From positions 1 to 53,578 of the IMG/VR virus record IMGVR_UViG_3300040816_000922: a DNA stretch of 53,578 nucleotides; one strand, written 5' to 3'. Position 1 is the stretch's first letter. Each line of letters begins with the position of its first letter. Below are positions 1-8,100 of the stretch, piece after piece. The translations under genes were made by a program, and so were the position numbers. This DNA is from a virus. Below the pieces are notes generated by a model. It searched no databases, was not told the DNA's origin, and worked only from the letters and a program-made list of their open reading frames with translations.

Positions 1-248
1 GGGGCGGCAAGGGTCCTTCACGCAAATTATCTATACGGCAAAGATGGTCGGTCGCTACCGGATTGTTTCGGTAGACGATGGGTCCAGCCATTGCGTGTCG
101 GTCCCGGCGCATAGCTTCGATATGAGCGACAAGAGCATCAACAAAGCCTTGTCCGCTGCCTATAAATATATGTGCGTTCAGGTGTTCAGCATTCCCCTCG
201 AAGGGATGGAAGACCAGGACGCAGACCACATCGAGCCCTCCCCCCAGC
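1..248. repeat. Terminal overlap, left copy
   Basis: These 248 bases recur at the right end of the window (53331-53578). I compared them base by base and found one difference, T at 121 against C at 53451, silent in the ERF reading frame. This is what a circularly closed or circularly permuted genome gives when the ends are not trimmed. It is not flanked by any element and lies inside a gene, so it is not a true terminal-repeat boundary on this evidence. Confidence 0.93.
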
Positions 249-436
249 TCGAAGCTGCTCCCGATGACGTTGACAAGTTGCGCGACGCCATCCGGGGCAG
301 CGCCTCTCTCGACGATCTGCAAAAGGCATTCGCCACCGCCTATCGCTATGCAGGGAATCGGAAGAAGGCTGAGCTCCAGGAGGAGTTTAAGAGCCTGTAC
401 GACACACGAAAGGCAGCCTTTGAAGAGGCAGCGTAA
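2..436 (+). CDS. erf: ERF-family single-strand annealing recombinase, C-terminal part
   Basis: This is the 3' part of a gene whose 5' part lies at 53095-53578; joined across the circle it encodes about 221-223 residues, normal for ERF. ERF proteins coat single-stranded DNA and anneal complementary strands during phage recombination and genome circularisation. The family signature is visible: a DKSINKALSAAYKYMCVQVF stretch followed by IPLE, matching the DKATNKAhSAAaKYahhphF pattern. The C-terminal third is a charged helical tail. The stop codon overlaps the start of the exonuclease gene (TAATG), so annealing protein and nuclease are translationally coupled, like lambda Bet/Exo and RecT/RecE pairs. 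Confidence 0.88.
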   Translation, partial: GRQGSFTQIIYTAKMVGRYRIVSVDDGSSHCVSVPAHSFDMSDKSINKALSAAYKYMCVQVFSIPLEGMEDQDADHIEPSPQLEAAPDDVDKLRDAIRGSASLDDLQKAFATAYRYAGNRKKAELQEEFKSLYDTRKAAFEEAA

Positions 437-1365
437 TGGTTGCTGTACAGCAGGGCTCCGAAGCGTGGCATCAGCTACGGGACGGGAAGGTTACCGGCTC
501 TAGGGTCGGCGCCATTCTCGGGCACAACCCGTACCAAAAGCCCGACGCCGTGATGCGCGAAATGGTTCGAGCACACTTCGGTGCAGAGCGGGAGTTTGTG
601 GGCAACGAAGCCACGGCGCACGGGCACATCAAAGAGCCTGAGGCTCGGTCCTTTTACGAGGTACTGACCGGCACCCAGGTCGATGAAACCGACATGATTC
701 AGCACCCCGAGCACGATTGGATCGGGGTGTCTCCTGACGGTCTGGTCGGCATCGACGGGGGATTAGAGATCAAGTGTCCGTATTGGGCTAAGCGCCCATA
801 CACCATGGCGCAGAAGCAGTATTACTACGATCAGGTGCAGCTGTTTATCTGGACCGCTGGCATCGAGTGGTGCGACTTCCTCTGCTACTTCTCGCCGGAC
901 AAGTACCACCTCGAGCGCGTCACCCTGAGCCAAGACTGGATCAAGGAAAGCCTCCCTGTCCTGGAAGCATTCATCCAGGAGTACCAGGCGGTGATCAAGT
1001 CCAGGAAGCGCGCAGAAAAGTATCTCCGGGACGACACCAGCAACGCGGAGCAGGTGCAGGACAGCAGGCTCACGCGCCTGGCGGAGCTGATCCTCGAAGC
1101 GCAGGTGCTCGAAGAGAAGCTAGCCCCCATGACGAAAGAGATCCGCGAGCTCCGCTCGGCGGTCGGAAAAGATCACGGCACTTGCACCAACGGAGTGGTG
1201 CTTGTGAAGGCGGTCCAAAAGCAAGGCGCTGTTGATTGGCAGCGAGTTGCCGAAGCCGCAATGAGCGTCCCCGGTGCCAGGGATGTTGTCGGGGACCTCA
1301 ATAACTGGCGGAAGGAAGGCACTACCGCATACAGCACTGCCCTACTCAAAGGAGATGTCGAATGA
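436..1365 (+). CDS. YqaJ-family viral recombinase / alkaline exonuclease
   Basis: A 309-residue protein of the lambda-Exo-like PD-(D/E)XK fold. The N-terminal QGSEAWHQLRDGKVTGS motif is typical of YqaJ. The nuclease core follows: AHGHIKEPEA (about 61-70), SPDGLV with Asp101, LEIKCP with Glu111 and Lys113 as the E-x-K pair, and YYYDQVQ with Gln133. The C-terminal third is helical. It should degrade double-stranded ends to expose single strands for the adjacent ERF protein. It starts within the ERF stop codon and its own stop overlaps the SSB start (ATGA), so the three genes form a coupled recombination cassette. Confidence 0.9.
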   Translation: MVAVQQGSEAWHQLRDGKVTGSRVGAILGHNPYQKPDAVMREMVRAHFGAEREFVGNEATAHGHIKEPEARSFYEVLTGTQVDETDMIQHPEHDWIGVSPDGLVGIDGGLEIKCPYWAKRPYTMAQKQYYYDQVQLFIWTAGIEWCDFLCYFSPDKYHLERVTLSQDWIKESLPVLEAFIQEYQAVIKSRKRAEKYLRDDTSNAEQVQDSRLTRLAELILEAQVLEEKLAPMTKEIRELRSAVGKDHGTCTNGVVLVKAVQKQGAVDWQRVAEAAMSVPGARDVVGDLNNWRKEGTTAYSTALLKGDVE

Positions 1366-1766
1366 GTGGCGTCAATAAAGCCATCGTGATCGGAAACCTT
1401 GGGGCTGACCCCGTGGTCCGGCACACCCAGCAAGGCAAAGCCATCGCAAACCTTCGCGTTGCAACGTCCGAGTCCTGGAAAGGTCAGGACGGCTCGAAGC
1501 AGGAGAACACTACCTGGCACACGGTGGTCTGCTTCGGTCGCACCGCTGAGATCGCAGGACAGTACCTTAGCAAGGGCTCCAAGGTATTCGTCGAGGGACG
1601 GATGCAGCACGGGACCTACACCGACAAGGAAGGGAACGAGCGCGCTAGCTTCGAGATCGTCGCTCAGAACCTTCAGTTCCTGGACGCCAAGGGTGGCGGC
1701 GGCGGCAGCGCCCCTGCTCCCAAGCAGGACAACGGCGGTGACTTCAACGACGACATCCCCTTTTAA
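1362..1766 (+). CDS. ssb: Single-stranded DNA-binding protein
   Basis: A 134-residue bacterial-type SSB. Residues 1-108 are the OB-fold: NKAIVIGNLGADP, then NTTWHTVVCFGRTAE, then GSKVFVEGRM. A Gly-rich linker follows, and the C-terminus is the acidic tip DDIPF that in SSB binds partner enzymes. Retention of this tip suggests it recruits host or phage replication and repair proteins. It overlaps the exonuclease gene by 4 bases. Confidence 0.96.
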   Translation: MSGVNKAIVIGNLGADPVVRHTQQGKAIANLRVATSESWKGQDGSKQENTTWHTVVCFGRTAEIAGQYLSKGSKVFVEGRMQHGTYTDKEGNERASFEIVAQNLQFLDAKGGGGGSAPAPKQDNGGDFNDDIPF

Positions 1767-1768
1767 CT

Positions 1769-2149
1769 ATGGCTCTAGTTCTGACCAGAGGAAGGAATCG
1801 AGCTCTCTACCTAGGTGAAGAGCTTGACCCGAGGAACATGGAGGAGACCTTTGATCACAAGGTCACCGTCCTGGATCTGAGTGAGCCCGACCCGGGCTCT
1901 CCCCTATGGGTCAGGCTCGCCATCTCTACGCGCATCGGAGAGGACCTCATTTCGCACGAGGTCGATCTCGATGCCGAAAAGCTTTGGGTGGATCTGTCGT
2001 CAGACAAAGGCACCCCTACAAGAATGAGCCTTGTGAAGGTCGAGAACATGCTTGGGAAAAACCAGGAGCTCGCAGTGTGCGCGCGCCTTGCCTTCGAGGC
2101 TCCCAGGTCGGTGCGGATCATCCGCGACAACGCAGTCAAATGGGACTAA
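1769..2149 (+). CDS. CsrA/RsmA-like protein with a large internal insertion
   Basis: A 126-residue protein whose two ends look like CsrA. The N-terminus MALVLTRGRNRALYLGEEL parallels CsrA strands 1-2 (LhLTRRVGEhhhIGDEV). The C-terminus ARLAFEAPRSVRIIRDNAV parallels the last strands (VRIGINAPKEVxVHREEI), including an Arg at the position of the RNA-contacting Arg44. CsrA itself is about 61 residues; here roughly 65 extra residues separate the halves. RsmN/RsmF of Pseudomonas is a precedent for a rearranged CsrA fold with an insertion. It would bind GGA-containing mRNA leaders. It follows SSB by 2 bases, in the recombination operon. The similarity is short and the call needs a structure prediction. 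Confidence 0.55.
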   Translation: MALVLTRGRNRALYLGEELDPRNMEETFDHKVTVLDLSEPDPGSPLWVRLAISTRIGEDLISHEVDLDAEKLWVDLSSDKGTPTRMSLVKVENMLGKNQELAVCARLAFEAPRSVRIIRDNAVKWD

Positions 2150-2153
2150 GGAT

Positions 2154-2402
2154 ATGGACAAGATCTTTGTTGGTAACGCCTTGGTAGATCTAGGTTCGGT
2201 GGACGAGCCAATCAAGGAAATGATCGTCACCATCCGGGAGATGGATAAAGAGCTGGCGCGAGAGTTTGATCGCATTACCCTGCTCCGGAAATCTAGGAAC
2301 CTTTTGTTTAGCCAGCTCGAGCAGCAGATCCCCAAGCGCCGTGGTCGTCCGCCTCGAGTCGATGCGAAATTCCCCCGGCTAGGCAAGACTCTTTCGATAT
2401 AA
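2154..2402 (+). CDS. Small coiled-coil protein with basic RGRPPR tail
   Basis: An 82-residue protein starting at the ATG at 2154, just after the CsrA-like gene. The middle (about 17-55) is a charged helix with heptad-like spacing. The tail KRRGRPPRV contains an AT-hook-like GRP core, so contact with DNA or RNA is possible. I do not recognise a family. It is the last gene of the recombination operon before the integrase control region. Confidence 0.7.
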   Translation: MDKIFVGNALVDLGSVDEPIKEMIVTIREMDKELAREFDRITLLRKSRNLLFSQLEQQIPKRRGRPPRVDAKFPRLGKTLSI

Positions 2403-2448
2403 GACGGAATCCCTTATGCCAAAACGGTATCAAAACGTTCTGGCTGCA

Positions 2449-2460
2449 CGAATCAGTTTC
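2449..2460 (+). promoter_or_regulatory. Operator-like motif upstream of integrase (copy D)
   Basis: The bases CGAATCAGTTTC match the 12-base motif CGAATCRGTTTC seen at 46371-46383, 53053-53065 and, inverted, 52205-52217. The core GAATC-R-GTTTC is an imperfect palindrome with four of five arm positions paired, as expected for a dimeric helix-turn-helix protein. Here the -35-like hexamer of the other copies is not conserved, so this is called an operator rather than a promoter. It sits 104 bases before the preferred integrase start. Confidence 0.6.
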
Positions 2461-2540
2461 GTTTAGGTTTAATACATTGCAGAACAGAAGTGGCGTGAAG
2501 CGAATGGATCAACTAGCCTTATCAGCGCATGGCGTTAAGT

Positions 2541-2555
2541 CCTCTCGAGGAGAGG
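2541..2555 (+). promoter_or_regulatory. Hairpin that includes the integrase Shine-Dalgarno
   Basis: CCTCTC-GAG-GAGAGG is a perfect 6-bp inverted repeat with a 3-base loop. Its right arm and loop make up the GAGGAGAGG that serves as Shine-Dalgarno for the ATG at 2564, 8 bases away. Folding of this short stem would mask the site, a common way to keep integrase translation low or tied to an upstream reading event. Confidence 0.45.
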
Positions 2556-2563
2556 ATAAAACT

Positions 2564-3394
2564 ATGCAGAAAACGTTGGGAAGGGCTGTTGATCGTTGGC
2601 TGAAGATCAGGGAGCGCAAGTGTAAGAACCCGAAGTGGGTTGGCTATGACCGAACCTACACCGCGTTCTTCCTTGAGAAGCTGGGGGCAGACACCCTCCT
2701 CTCTGACATTCGGCGGTCAGACATAGCGGAGATCCGGGATGAAATGCTCGAGGAGCGTTGCCCGGCAACAGTGAACCGCTACATGACCACGCTGCGCTCG
2801 ATCCTAAATATGGCTCGAGATGATTGGGAATGGATTGATCGCGTTCCCAAGATCGAACGGCTGGAGGAGAAGGCAAGGCAGAACTTCATTACCAGGGAGC
2901 AGGCTCGAACTCTGATCGAGCTCTTGCCCGAGCACCTGGCAGCGATGGTTCGCTTTGTTCTCGCCACCGGCTTACGCAGCGCTAACGTTCGCAACCTCCG
3001 CTGGGATCAGGTGGACATCCGGCAGAAGTATCTGGAGATCCCTGGGGAGGAAATGAAAAACGGGAGAGTGTTCTCGGCACCGTTGAACTCGACGGCTATC
3101 GAGGTGCTCCTCGGACAGTACGGGAAACATCAGGAGTACGTTTTCCCGTACAAGGGAAAGCCGGTATCTCAATGCAACACGAGGGCTTTCCGAGAAGCTT
3201 GCCGTAGGGCGGGGATTCCTGGAACCAGGTTCCATGACCTTCGGCATAGCTGGGCTAGTTGGCACATTCAAGCCGGAACCCATACCGCCAAACTCAGAGA
3301 GCTCGGCGGTTGGAGCGACGACAAGATGGTGCAACGCTATGCCCACCTGAACCGACGCCATCTAGAAGAAGATGTGGAGGTCACAGCTTTTTGA
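2564..3394 (+). CDS. int: Tyrosine recombinase integrase
   Basis: A 276-residue site-specific recombinase from the ATG at 2564, chosen for its GAGGAGAGG Shine-Dalgarno; in-frame alternatives are ATG 2504 and TTG 2477, adding 20 or 29 residues. The N-terminal part (about 1-95) is the core-binding SAM-like domain. The catalytic domain shows Arg138 in ATGLRSANVRNLRW, the HDLRHSW box with His224 and Arg227, GGWSDD, and the nucleophile Tyr259 in MVQRYAHL. It integrates the phage at the host site matching the tRNA-Gly fragment 80 bases downstream. Gene next to attP is the usual temperate arrangement. Confidence 0.95.
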   Translation: MQKTLGRAVDRWLKIRERKCKNPKWVGYDRTYTAFFLEKLGADTLLSDIRRSDIAEIRDEMLEERCPATVNRYMTTLRSILNMARDDWEWIDRVPKIERLEEKARQNFITREQARTLIELLPEHLAAMVRFVLATGLRSANVRNLRWDQVDIRQKYLEIPGEEMKNGRVFSAPLNSTAIEVLLGQYGKHQEYVFPYKGKPVSQCNTRAFREACRRAGIPGTRFHDLRHSWASWHIQAGTHTAKLRELGGWSDDKMVQRYAHLNRRHLEEDVEVTAF

Positions 3395-3474
3395 TCTAAA
3401 TGTTTCAGAGACTACAACCTACCATTTGGTTTGGACCCCGAAGGGGTAGGTAAGTCGCTGAATCTATTTAGATT

Positions 3475-3526
<52 letters not shown>

Positions 3527-3560
3527 ACAAATAACTTGTTTGTTTTCAAGGACTTACGCC

Positions 3561-3767
3561 ATGCGAGCAAAAGAAAGAGGTAAGGGGGCAGTCTCTCTCG
3601 ACACCCTCATGGGTCCGCCAAACCCTGCGCTCCGGTCTGATACCTGCCCGGAGTGCTTGGGTGCGGGGGAGATCCCCTTGCCGCTCTCTTTCATGCCAGT
3701 AGCTCGATGCCTTGAGTGCTTTGGAACAGGCGAAGTGCCGCCAATGGATTGGCTCGACGATGCTTAG
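3561..3767 (+). CDS. Small protein with paired CxxC zinc-finger motifs
   Basis: A 68-residue protein from ATG 3561 (AAGGA eight bases upstream). It has two CPECLGAGE / CLECFGTGE units, the CxxCxGxG pattern of DnaJ-type zinc fingers, separated by about 15 residues. One Zn site formed by the four cysteines is likely. Phages often carry such stand-alone fingers, whose roles are mostly unknown. The next gene starts within its 3' end. Confidence 0.75.
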   Translation: MRAKERGKGAVSLDTLMGPPNPALRSDTCPECLGAGEIPLPLSFMPVARCLECFGTGEVPPMDWLDDA

Positions 3768-3945
3768 CCTCGTCACCACAGGGATCCTTCTTCTCTGCGT
3801 CGTTTGGTTATCGGTGCGGCTGCACCGGCTCGAGCAAGAGGTCAGCTACATGCTTTCCGATCTGCTCGATTCCCAAATGGAAATCGCGGAGACACTCCAT
3901 GAAAAGCAATTTGGCAGTTACATGCGAGGTGAGGACGTTCTATGA
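3760..3945 (+). CDS. Small single-pass membrane protein
   Basis: A 61-residue protein from ATG 3760, overlapping the zinc-finger gene's stop. Residues about 3-21 (LVTTGILLLCVVWLSVRL) form one hydrophobic membrane segment, followed by an amphipathic acidic helix with coiled-coil character. The arrangement fits a protein with a short N-terminus and a cytoplasmic C-terminal helix. No family is recognised. Superinfection exclusion is a possible role but purely inferred from size, topology and position near the integrase. Confidence 0.65.
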   Translation: MLSLVTTGILLLCVVWLSVRLHRLEQEVSYMLSDLLDSQMEIAETLHEKQFGSYMRGEDVL

Positions 3946-4144
3946 CATTGAACCGGCTGACGGAGGACTGTCAGTCACAGTAAACACCGACGGCATAAAG
4001 CTCGAGGTGTTCCTAACAGCAGAGGAGGTAGATGAATTTATCGGGCTGGCGAAACTAGCCATGGACACCGCCCAGGCAACAACGAATTTAGAGAGGGGGC
4101 GATCACTCGTCTCCTCCGCCCGCAACCCAAGACCGAACGCGTGA
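3899..4144 (+). CDS. Hypothetical protein, 81 residues
   Basis: Starts at ATG 3899 with GGAG seven bases upstream and overlaps the membrane-protein gene by 47 bases in another frame. The middle part, GGLSVTVNTDGIKLEVFLT followed by EEVDEFIGLAKLAM, predicts two or three strands followed by an acidic helix. The C-terminal 25 residues are basic and Ser-rich. No known family. Confidence 0.55.
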   Translation: MKSNLAVTCEVRTFYDIEPADGGLSVTVNTDGIKLEVFLTAEEVDEFIGLAKLAMDTAQATTNLERGRSLVSSARNPRPNA

Positions 4145-4156
4145 GGGGGTGGGCAC

Positions 4157-4444
4157 ATGAGAGGGGAAGGAACGAAGAAGAAGTGGAAGGCTATTGCCTG
4201 GATCCGAGTGCATGGCTGCCAGTTTAGTGTGGAGCAGGCTTCGAGTATCTGGTCCACGCCAGTCGCCACCATGCGGGACTGGTACTGGATTGCTGACATT
4301 CAAAGCCCGGGCAGCCACCACAATAGTTTCTCTGAGGGGCTAGCCAACCGGCTCGCCTCTGCCGCCAGCGGTGACTTTGGCAGGGTGCTGCGCCAGATCC
4401 GCCGGGAGCGAAGAGCAGCACGCAAAGCGCTGGGAGGCGCCTGA
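4157..4444 (+). CDS. Hypothetical protein, 95 residues
   Basis: A basic, tryptophan-rich protein (KKKWKAIAWIRVHG near the N-terminus, MRDWYWIADIQ in the middle) with an Arg-rich helical C-terminus (RQIRRERRAARKA). The composition suggests nucleic-acid binding. The next gene begins 2 bases after its stop, so it belongs to the small rightward operon. Function unknown. Confidence 0.6.
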   Translation: MRGEGTKKKWKAIAWIRVHGCQFSVEQASSIWSTPVATMRDWYWIADIQSPGSHHNSFSEGLANRLASAASGDFGRVLRQIRRERRAARKALGGA

Positions 4445-4446
4445 AC

Positions 4447-4824
4447 ATGGATGTTCGAGAAATGCCTTACGACAAGTTTGTCGGAGCCCTGCTGGCTAGC
4501 CCTGAGTCGGTGAAGCTGAACGTCGAGGTGATGAACCGCGACGAGGTGGATCTCCTGCACGCGGCGGTCGGTATCGCTACGGAGGCAGGCGAGCTCCTCG
4601 ATGCGATGAAGAAGTCGGCGTTCTACGGTCACAAGCTGGACTGGGAAAACGTCCTGGAAGAGCTCGGCGACATATTGTTCTATCTGACGGCGGCGAAGAA
4701 CGTGGTCTCGAAGCGAATGCCCGGGAGGGACATTCAGGCTGAGAACCGCATCAAGCTGTCAAAGCGGTACCCGTCTGGCTCCTTCAGCTCTGCTGATGCC
4801 AGGGCGCGGGCGGACAAGGCTTAG
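4447..4824 (+). CDS. MazG-like nucleotide pyrophosphohydrolase
   Basis: A 125-residue all-alpha NTP pyrophosphatase-like protein. The metal-binding pattern of the MazG superfamily is clear: Glu46 and Glu49 in GIATEAGELLDA, then Glu72 and Asp75 in VLEELGDILFYL. It should hydrolyse nucleoside triphosphates to monophosphates plus pyrophosphate. Phage MazG-like proteins have been linked to nucleotide-pool or alarmone control, but the substrate here is unknown. GGAGG lies 10 bases upstream of the start. Confidence 0.85.
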   Translation: MDVREMPYDKFVGALLASPESVKLNVEVMNRDEVDLLHAAVGIATEAGELLDAMKKSAFYGHKLDWENVLEELGDILFYLTAAKNVVSKRMPGRDIQAENRIKLSKRYPSGSFSSADARARADKA

Positions 4825-5026
4825 TGGGTTATCCCCCTACAGGAGAGGGGTGAAGGCATACCTGCGGGGGGATCCGCCCACGGCGAACCCGTACTCGGAG
4901 CTCGAGATTCGCAAGCGTTGCGAGTGGAGCGCGGGGTACTGGGACACAGACACAGAGCAGAACGGTTACCGCCAGGTCTACAGGGTGCCGTGCTGGTCTG
5001 CTGAGAAGTCTGAGAAGCGAGTCTAG
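4796..5026 (+). CDS. Rmf/CrpP-like small protein
   Basis: The segment GVKAYLRGDPPTANPY and the following RCEWSAGYWD fit the ribosome modulation factor / CrpP pattern (GxxA...G....xPY......RxxWxxGY). Rmf dimerises 70S ribosomes in stationary phase; CrpP-type relatives are poorly understood. The ATG at 4796 overlaps the MazG gene by 29 bases; a GTG at 4850 preceded by AGGAG would give a shorter protein starting at VKAYLRG. The C-terminal 25 residues lie outside the family core. It is the last gene before the terminator. Confidence 0.6.
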   Translation: MPGRGRTRLSGLSPYRRGVKAYLRGDPPTANPYSELEIRKRCEWSAGYWDTDTEQNGYRQVYRVPCWSAEKSEKRV

Positions 5027-5118
5027 CCAGGCTACGGTTTTCAGGTGGACCTTGCACCATGACGGCACCGGCGCTTCTGCCCGTTGCCGCCGGACGGCGC
5101 GGCTCCGACAAGTCGCAT

Positions 5119-5160
5119 GGACCCCCGGGGGACCCCTCCCTCTCCCGCCCCTGGGGGTCC
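5119..5160. terminator. Terminator-like hairpin between converging operons
   Basis: GGACCCCC (5119-5126) pairs with GGGGGTCC (5153-5160), and an inner CCCCC/GGGGG can pair as well. Short T-rich (GCTTTAATCTT) or purine sequence flanks it. It lies between the end of the rightward small-gene set and the end of the leftward late block, so it can serve both directions. Confidence 0.6.
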
Positions 5161-5163
5161 GCT

Positions 5164-8100
5164 TTAATCTTCAGCGGTTTCCTTGGTGAAGCGAGCGTTG
5201 AAGCGGCGATACACCTTGTACTCCCGCTCAACCATCTGCTCCTCGTATTCCTCGAAGCGCTCCTCGCTCATGTACTTCTCGGCGCTGCGCTTAGCTTTCC
5301 GGATCGAGCGAAGCTGCTTCTCCGCAGATTTCAAAGCCCCGGCAAGGCGAAGAACGCTGGCGTTCTCTCTTGAGAACTCGAGCCGCTCTTTCCCTCTGAG
5401 GGAATCCTTCTGATCTACGACCCGCAGAATCTCGTTGCGGTTGGTGTAGAAGGAATCCAGGTGCTCGTACTTTGAGGGCTGACCGTAGACTGCTCTCAGC
5501 AAGGGATACTGCCGAGCCTCAAGCTTCTCAACATCGCCAGTAAATGCGGCGCCGCCGAAGTTGATGAGGCGCATCCCAAACCGTCCGGCGCCCCCAGCAT
5601 AGAAGCCAACAATGTGATCGATGGCGTCCGGCGCAATATCAACCATGCCGGGGATATGTTTCTCCCCGCCGCTGATCTCGTTTAAGAACTGAGCAATCGC
5701 AATCGATGCTTCGCTGGTGTTCGGTCGGTGCAGCAAACTGTTCGGCAAATGCTCCTGATTCGGATACCGCCGGGGCAGGATGCTTGAGCCCCAGTGGTTC
5801 TCGTTGATCGCAAGCTGAACCCAGGGCTGAGCAATAGTAGGAGATGCGGACTTGATCGCCGTTCGAGTGATCCCGTTGGGTGACGCGGATACAGACAGTG
5901 GCGAGAAGCTGCCTAGGAACGCTCCGAAAACATTATTCACCGCATCGAGAGGCGTCTTGCGCGGGCTGAATGCCGCGTCCGTCAGCTCCGTCCCAATGAC
6001 ATGGAGCACAGAAAAGCCGTAAGGGAGGGGGATCTTAAAATAATCCTCCCCGTCCAGCGGATTCATGAAGATCATGTTCCGATCTTTCTCGTGCTGAGGA
6101 ATCATGTCGTAGTGGAGATTCCCCTCATCGTCCTCTCCGCTGATCATGCGATTCATCACAGCTAGACCGACCGACACGCCTACGCTCGCCATTGCAAGGC
6201 GCTGCGCAGCCGTCATGGTGCCTTGCTTAGTCTTTCCGGTAAGGCTTCGGATGACGTTCATGTTCCCCTGCACGGCGGCGTTGAAGAACATATAGAACGA
6301 ATTGATCCAGGCGGTAGATTCACCTCGACGGTTAAAGTTGACCGTTAGGTTCTTCGCCAAGTCTGCTGCACGCTCGGCGGACACTCCCTGTTGCCGGGCG
6401 GCGACATAGGCTGATAGCCGGGCAGCGTTCTCGAAAGCGCCGTTAAAGTCCTGGATAAAGTCCATGACCTTTCTGGCGCCGCGCTTGGCGTCAATCATGC
6501 TCGACTTGCCGTTAATCCTAGTAAGCGAGTCGATGCGGCTTGCTTCCTTCTCGAGATCCAGCAGGTTTGCCCAGCCGGTCATGCCGCCGAACTCCCTGAA
6601 CTCTTGGGCGTATCGATCAAACAGGACCTGCTCTGGGGTGCTGCCGCCCTTCCCTCGCGCGCTCCGCCAGAACGCTCGACCGCTAGCGATCCAGTTTTTC
6701 GGGATCTGACCGGCAATCTTTTTGCCCTCAACCCTGCCATCCGAGCGAGTCTGCTCCGCAAGGGCGTTGTACATAGCGGTGAACAGGTCGCGAGGAGCGT
6801 TCACAAGGAAGAAGGCTGGGTTGTATGTCGTCGATAGCTGGGAAAGGGCGCGGGTAAATCCGCCCAGGTACTGCACAACCAGCTTGTTCGCTTCTTCGCT
6901 ATTCGTGGCACCAGCGTTTTGCATGGCGCGATTGACCAGCGGATCCTTGAGCTCGATGAAGTAGGTGCCGCCGTCAATCTTAGCCATCATGAAGCGCTTA
7001 TCGCCGTTATCTTGGCGACGAGCAGTCCGCATATTGATGCGCTGGCGGACGATGCCGCCTCCGGGACCAGGCATCTCCTCGAGGGGACCATTGCCTTCTG
7101 CGTATACCTTCCAGCTCGTGGAGTCCGGGTACTCGAGGGTGAGGTCTAGCATAGAGACCGCCACCTCGTTCTTGCGGATCCGCATCGCCTTTTCTTGAGC
7201 AAGGCGAAGGCTGTTCAAGACGGGGTTAGCAGCCTTGGTTCTCCGACCTAGCGCAGCCATCGTTTCGCTGCCGCCAATAGAGAAGCCTGCGCCGGTCCTG
7301 GCGCCGCCCACGACGGGGGTCTTCATCTCTTCGGCGAAGCCTTGGAGGGGGACGTAGAACTTGAAAGAAGATTCCCACTTAACCTGGGTTTCCTCGTCAA
7401 TCATCCCTGCCTCATTGAGCCGGTCGCGGGCGTCCTGAAGGATGCCGTACATAACCTGGCTAGCCCTGCGGAGCTCCTCCGTCTTGCCCTCCTGGTCGAA
7501 GCGCAGAAGGATCTGATCCGCCTCTTGGTTGGTCATGCCCGATCCGCCATCATCCATCGGCTCAGGGGGCTGGCTTCTTGGGTTCCTGCCTTCCGCCACG
7601 GCTTGCTCGTGGCGCGCAATCGCCTCCCGACGCTTTTCCGCAATGAACTGATTACGCTCAGGGGCGTGCATCGCGTACATATAGAGCCCGAGCTCCTCGA
7701 GGCTAAGCCCGGCGTCCTTGAGGATCGGGACAGCGCGCTCGAACATCTGCTCGATGCGTCGGAAGTCTTCCCCAACCTTCCCGTAGTACAGGGTTTCCTT
7801 TAGGGAAACATCGACAGCCTCGTCAAGCTGGTCTAAACCATTGACCTCTTTGACCTTCTCGAGCTGAAGGCGGACGCGGAGCATCTTGTCCTGGATCTTG
7901 CGAAGGAATGCCTCGGTCCTGGTTTCATCATCCAGGTTGTAGAGGTTCGACGGTTCGCGATCAGAAAGCATTCCGCCTTCTGCCCGGGCGCTCTCGTAGT
8001 TAAAGTTGAGCCCGCTTTGAACAGGGTCGGGAGCTTCGTTTAATTCTGAGCTCTCTCGTGGGATAGCCTGTCCCTGATCTCCGCCCAGCGCGGATTCGGC

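Noticed and set aside
4447-4824. Base-Z (2-aminoadenine) genome modification cluster
   Set aside because: MazG-like and dNTP diphosphohydrolase-like genes occur, but no PurZ-type adenylosuccinate synthetase or DpoZ-type polymerase is present.
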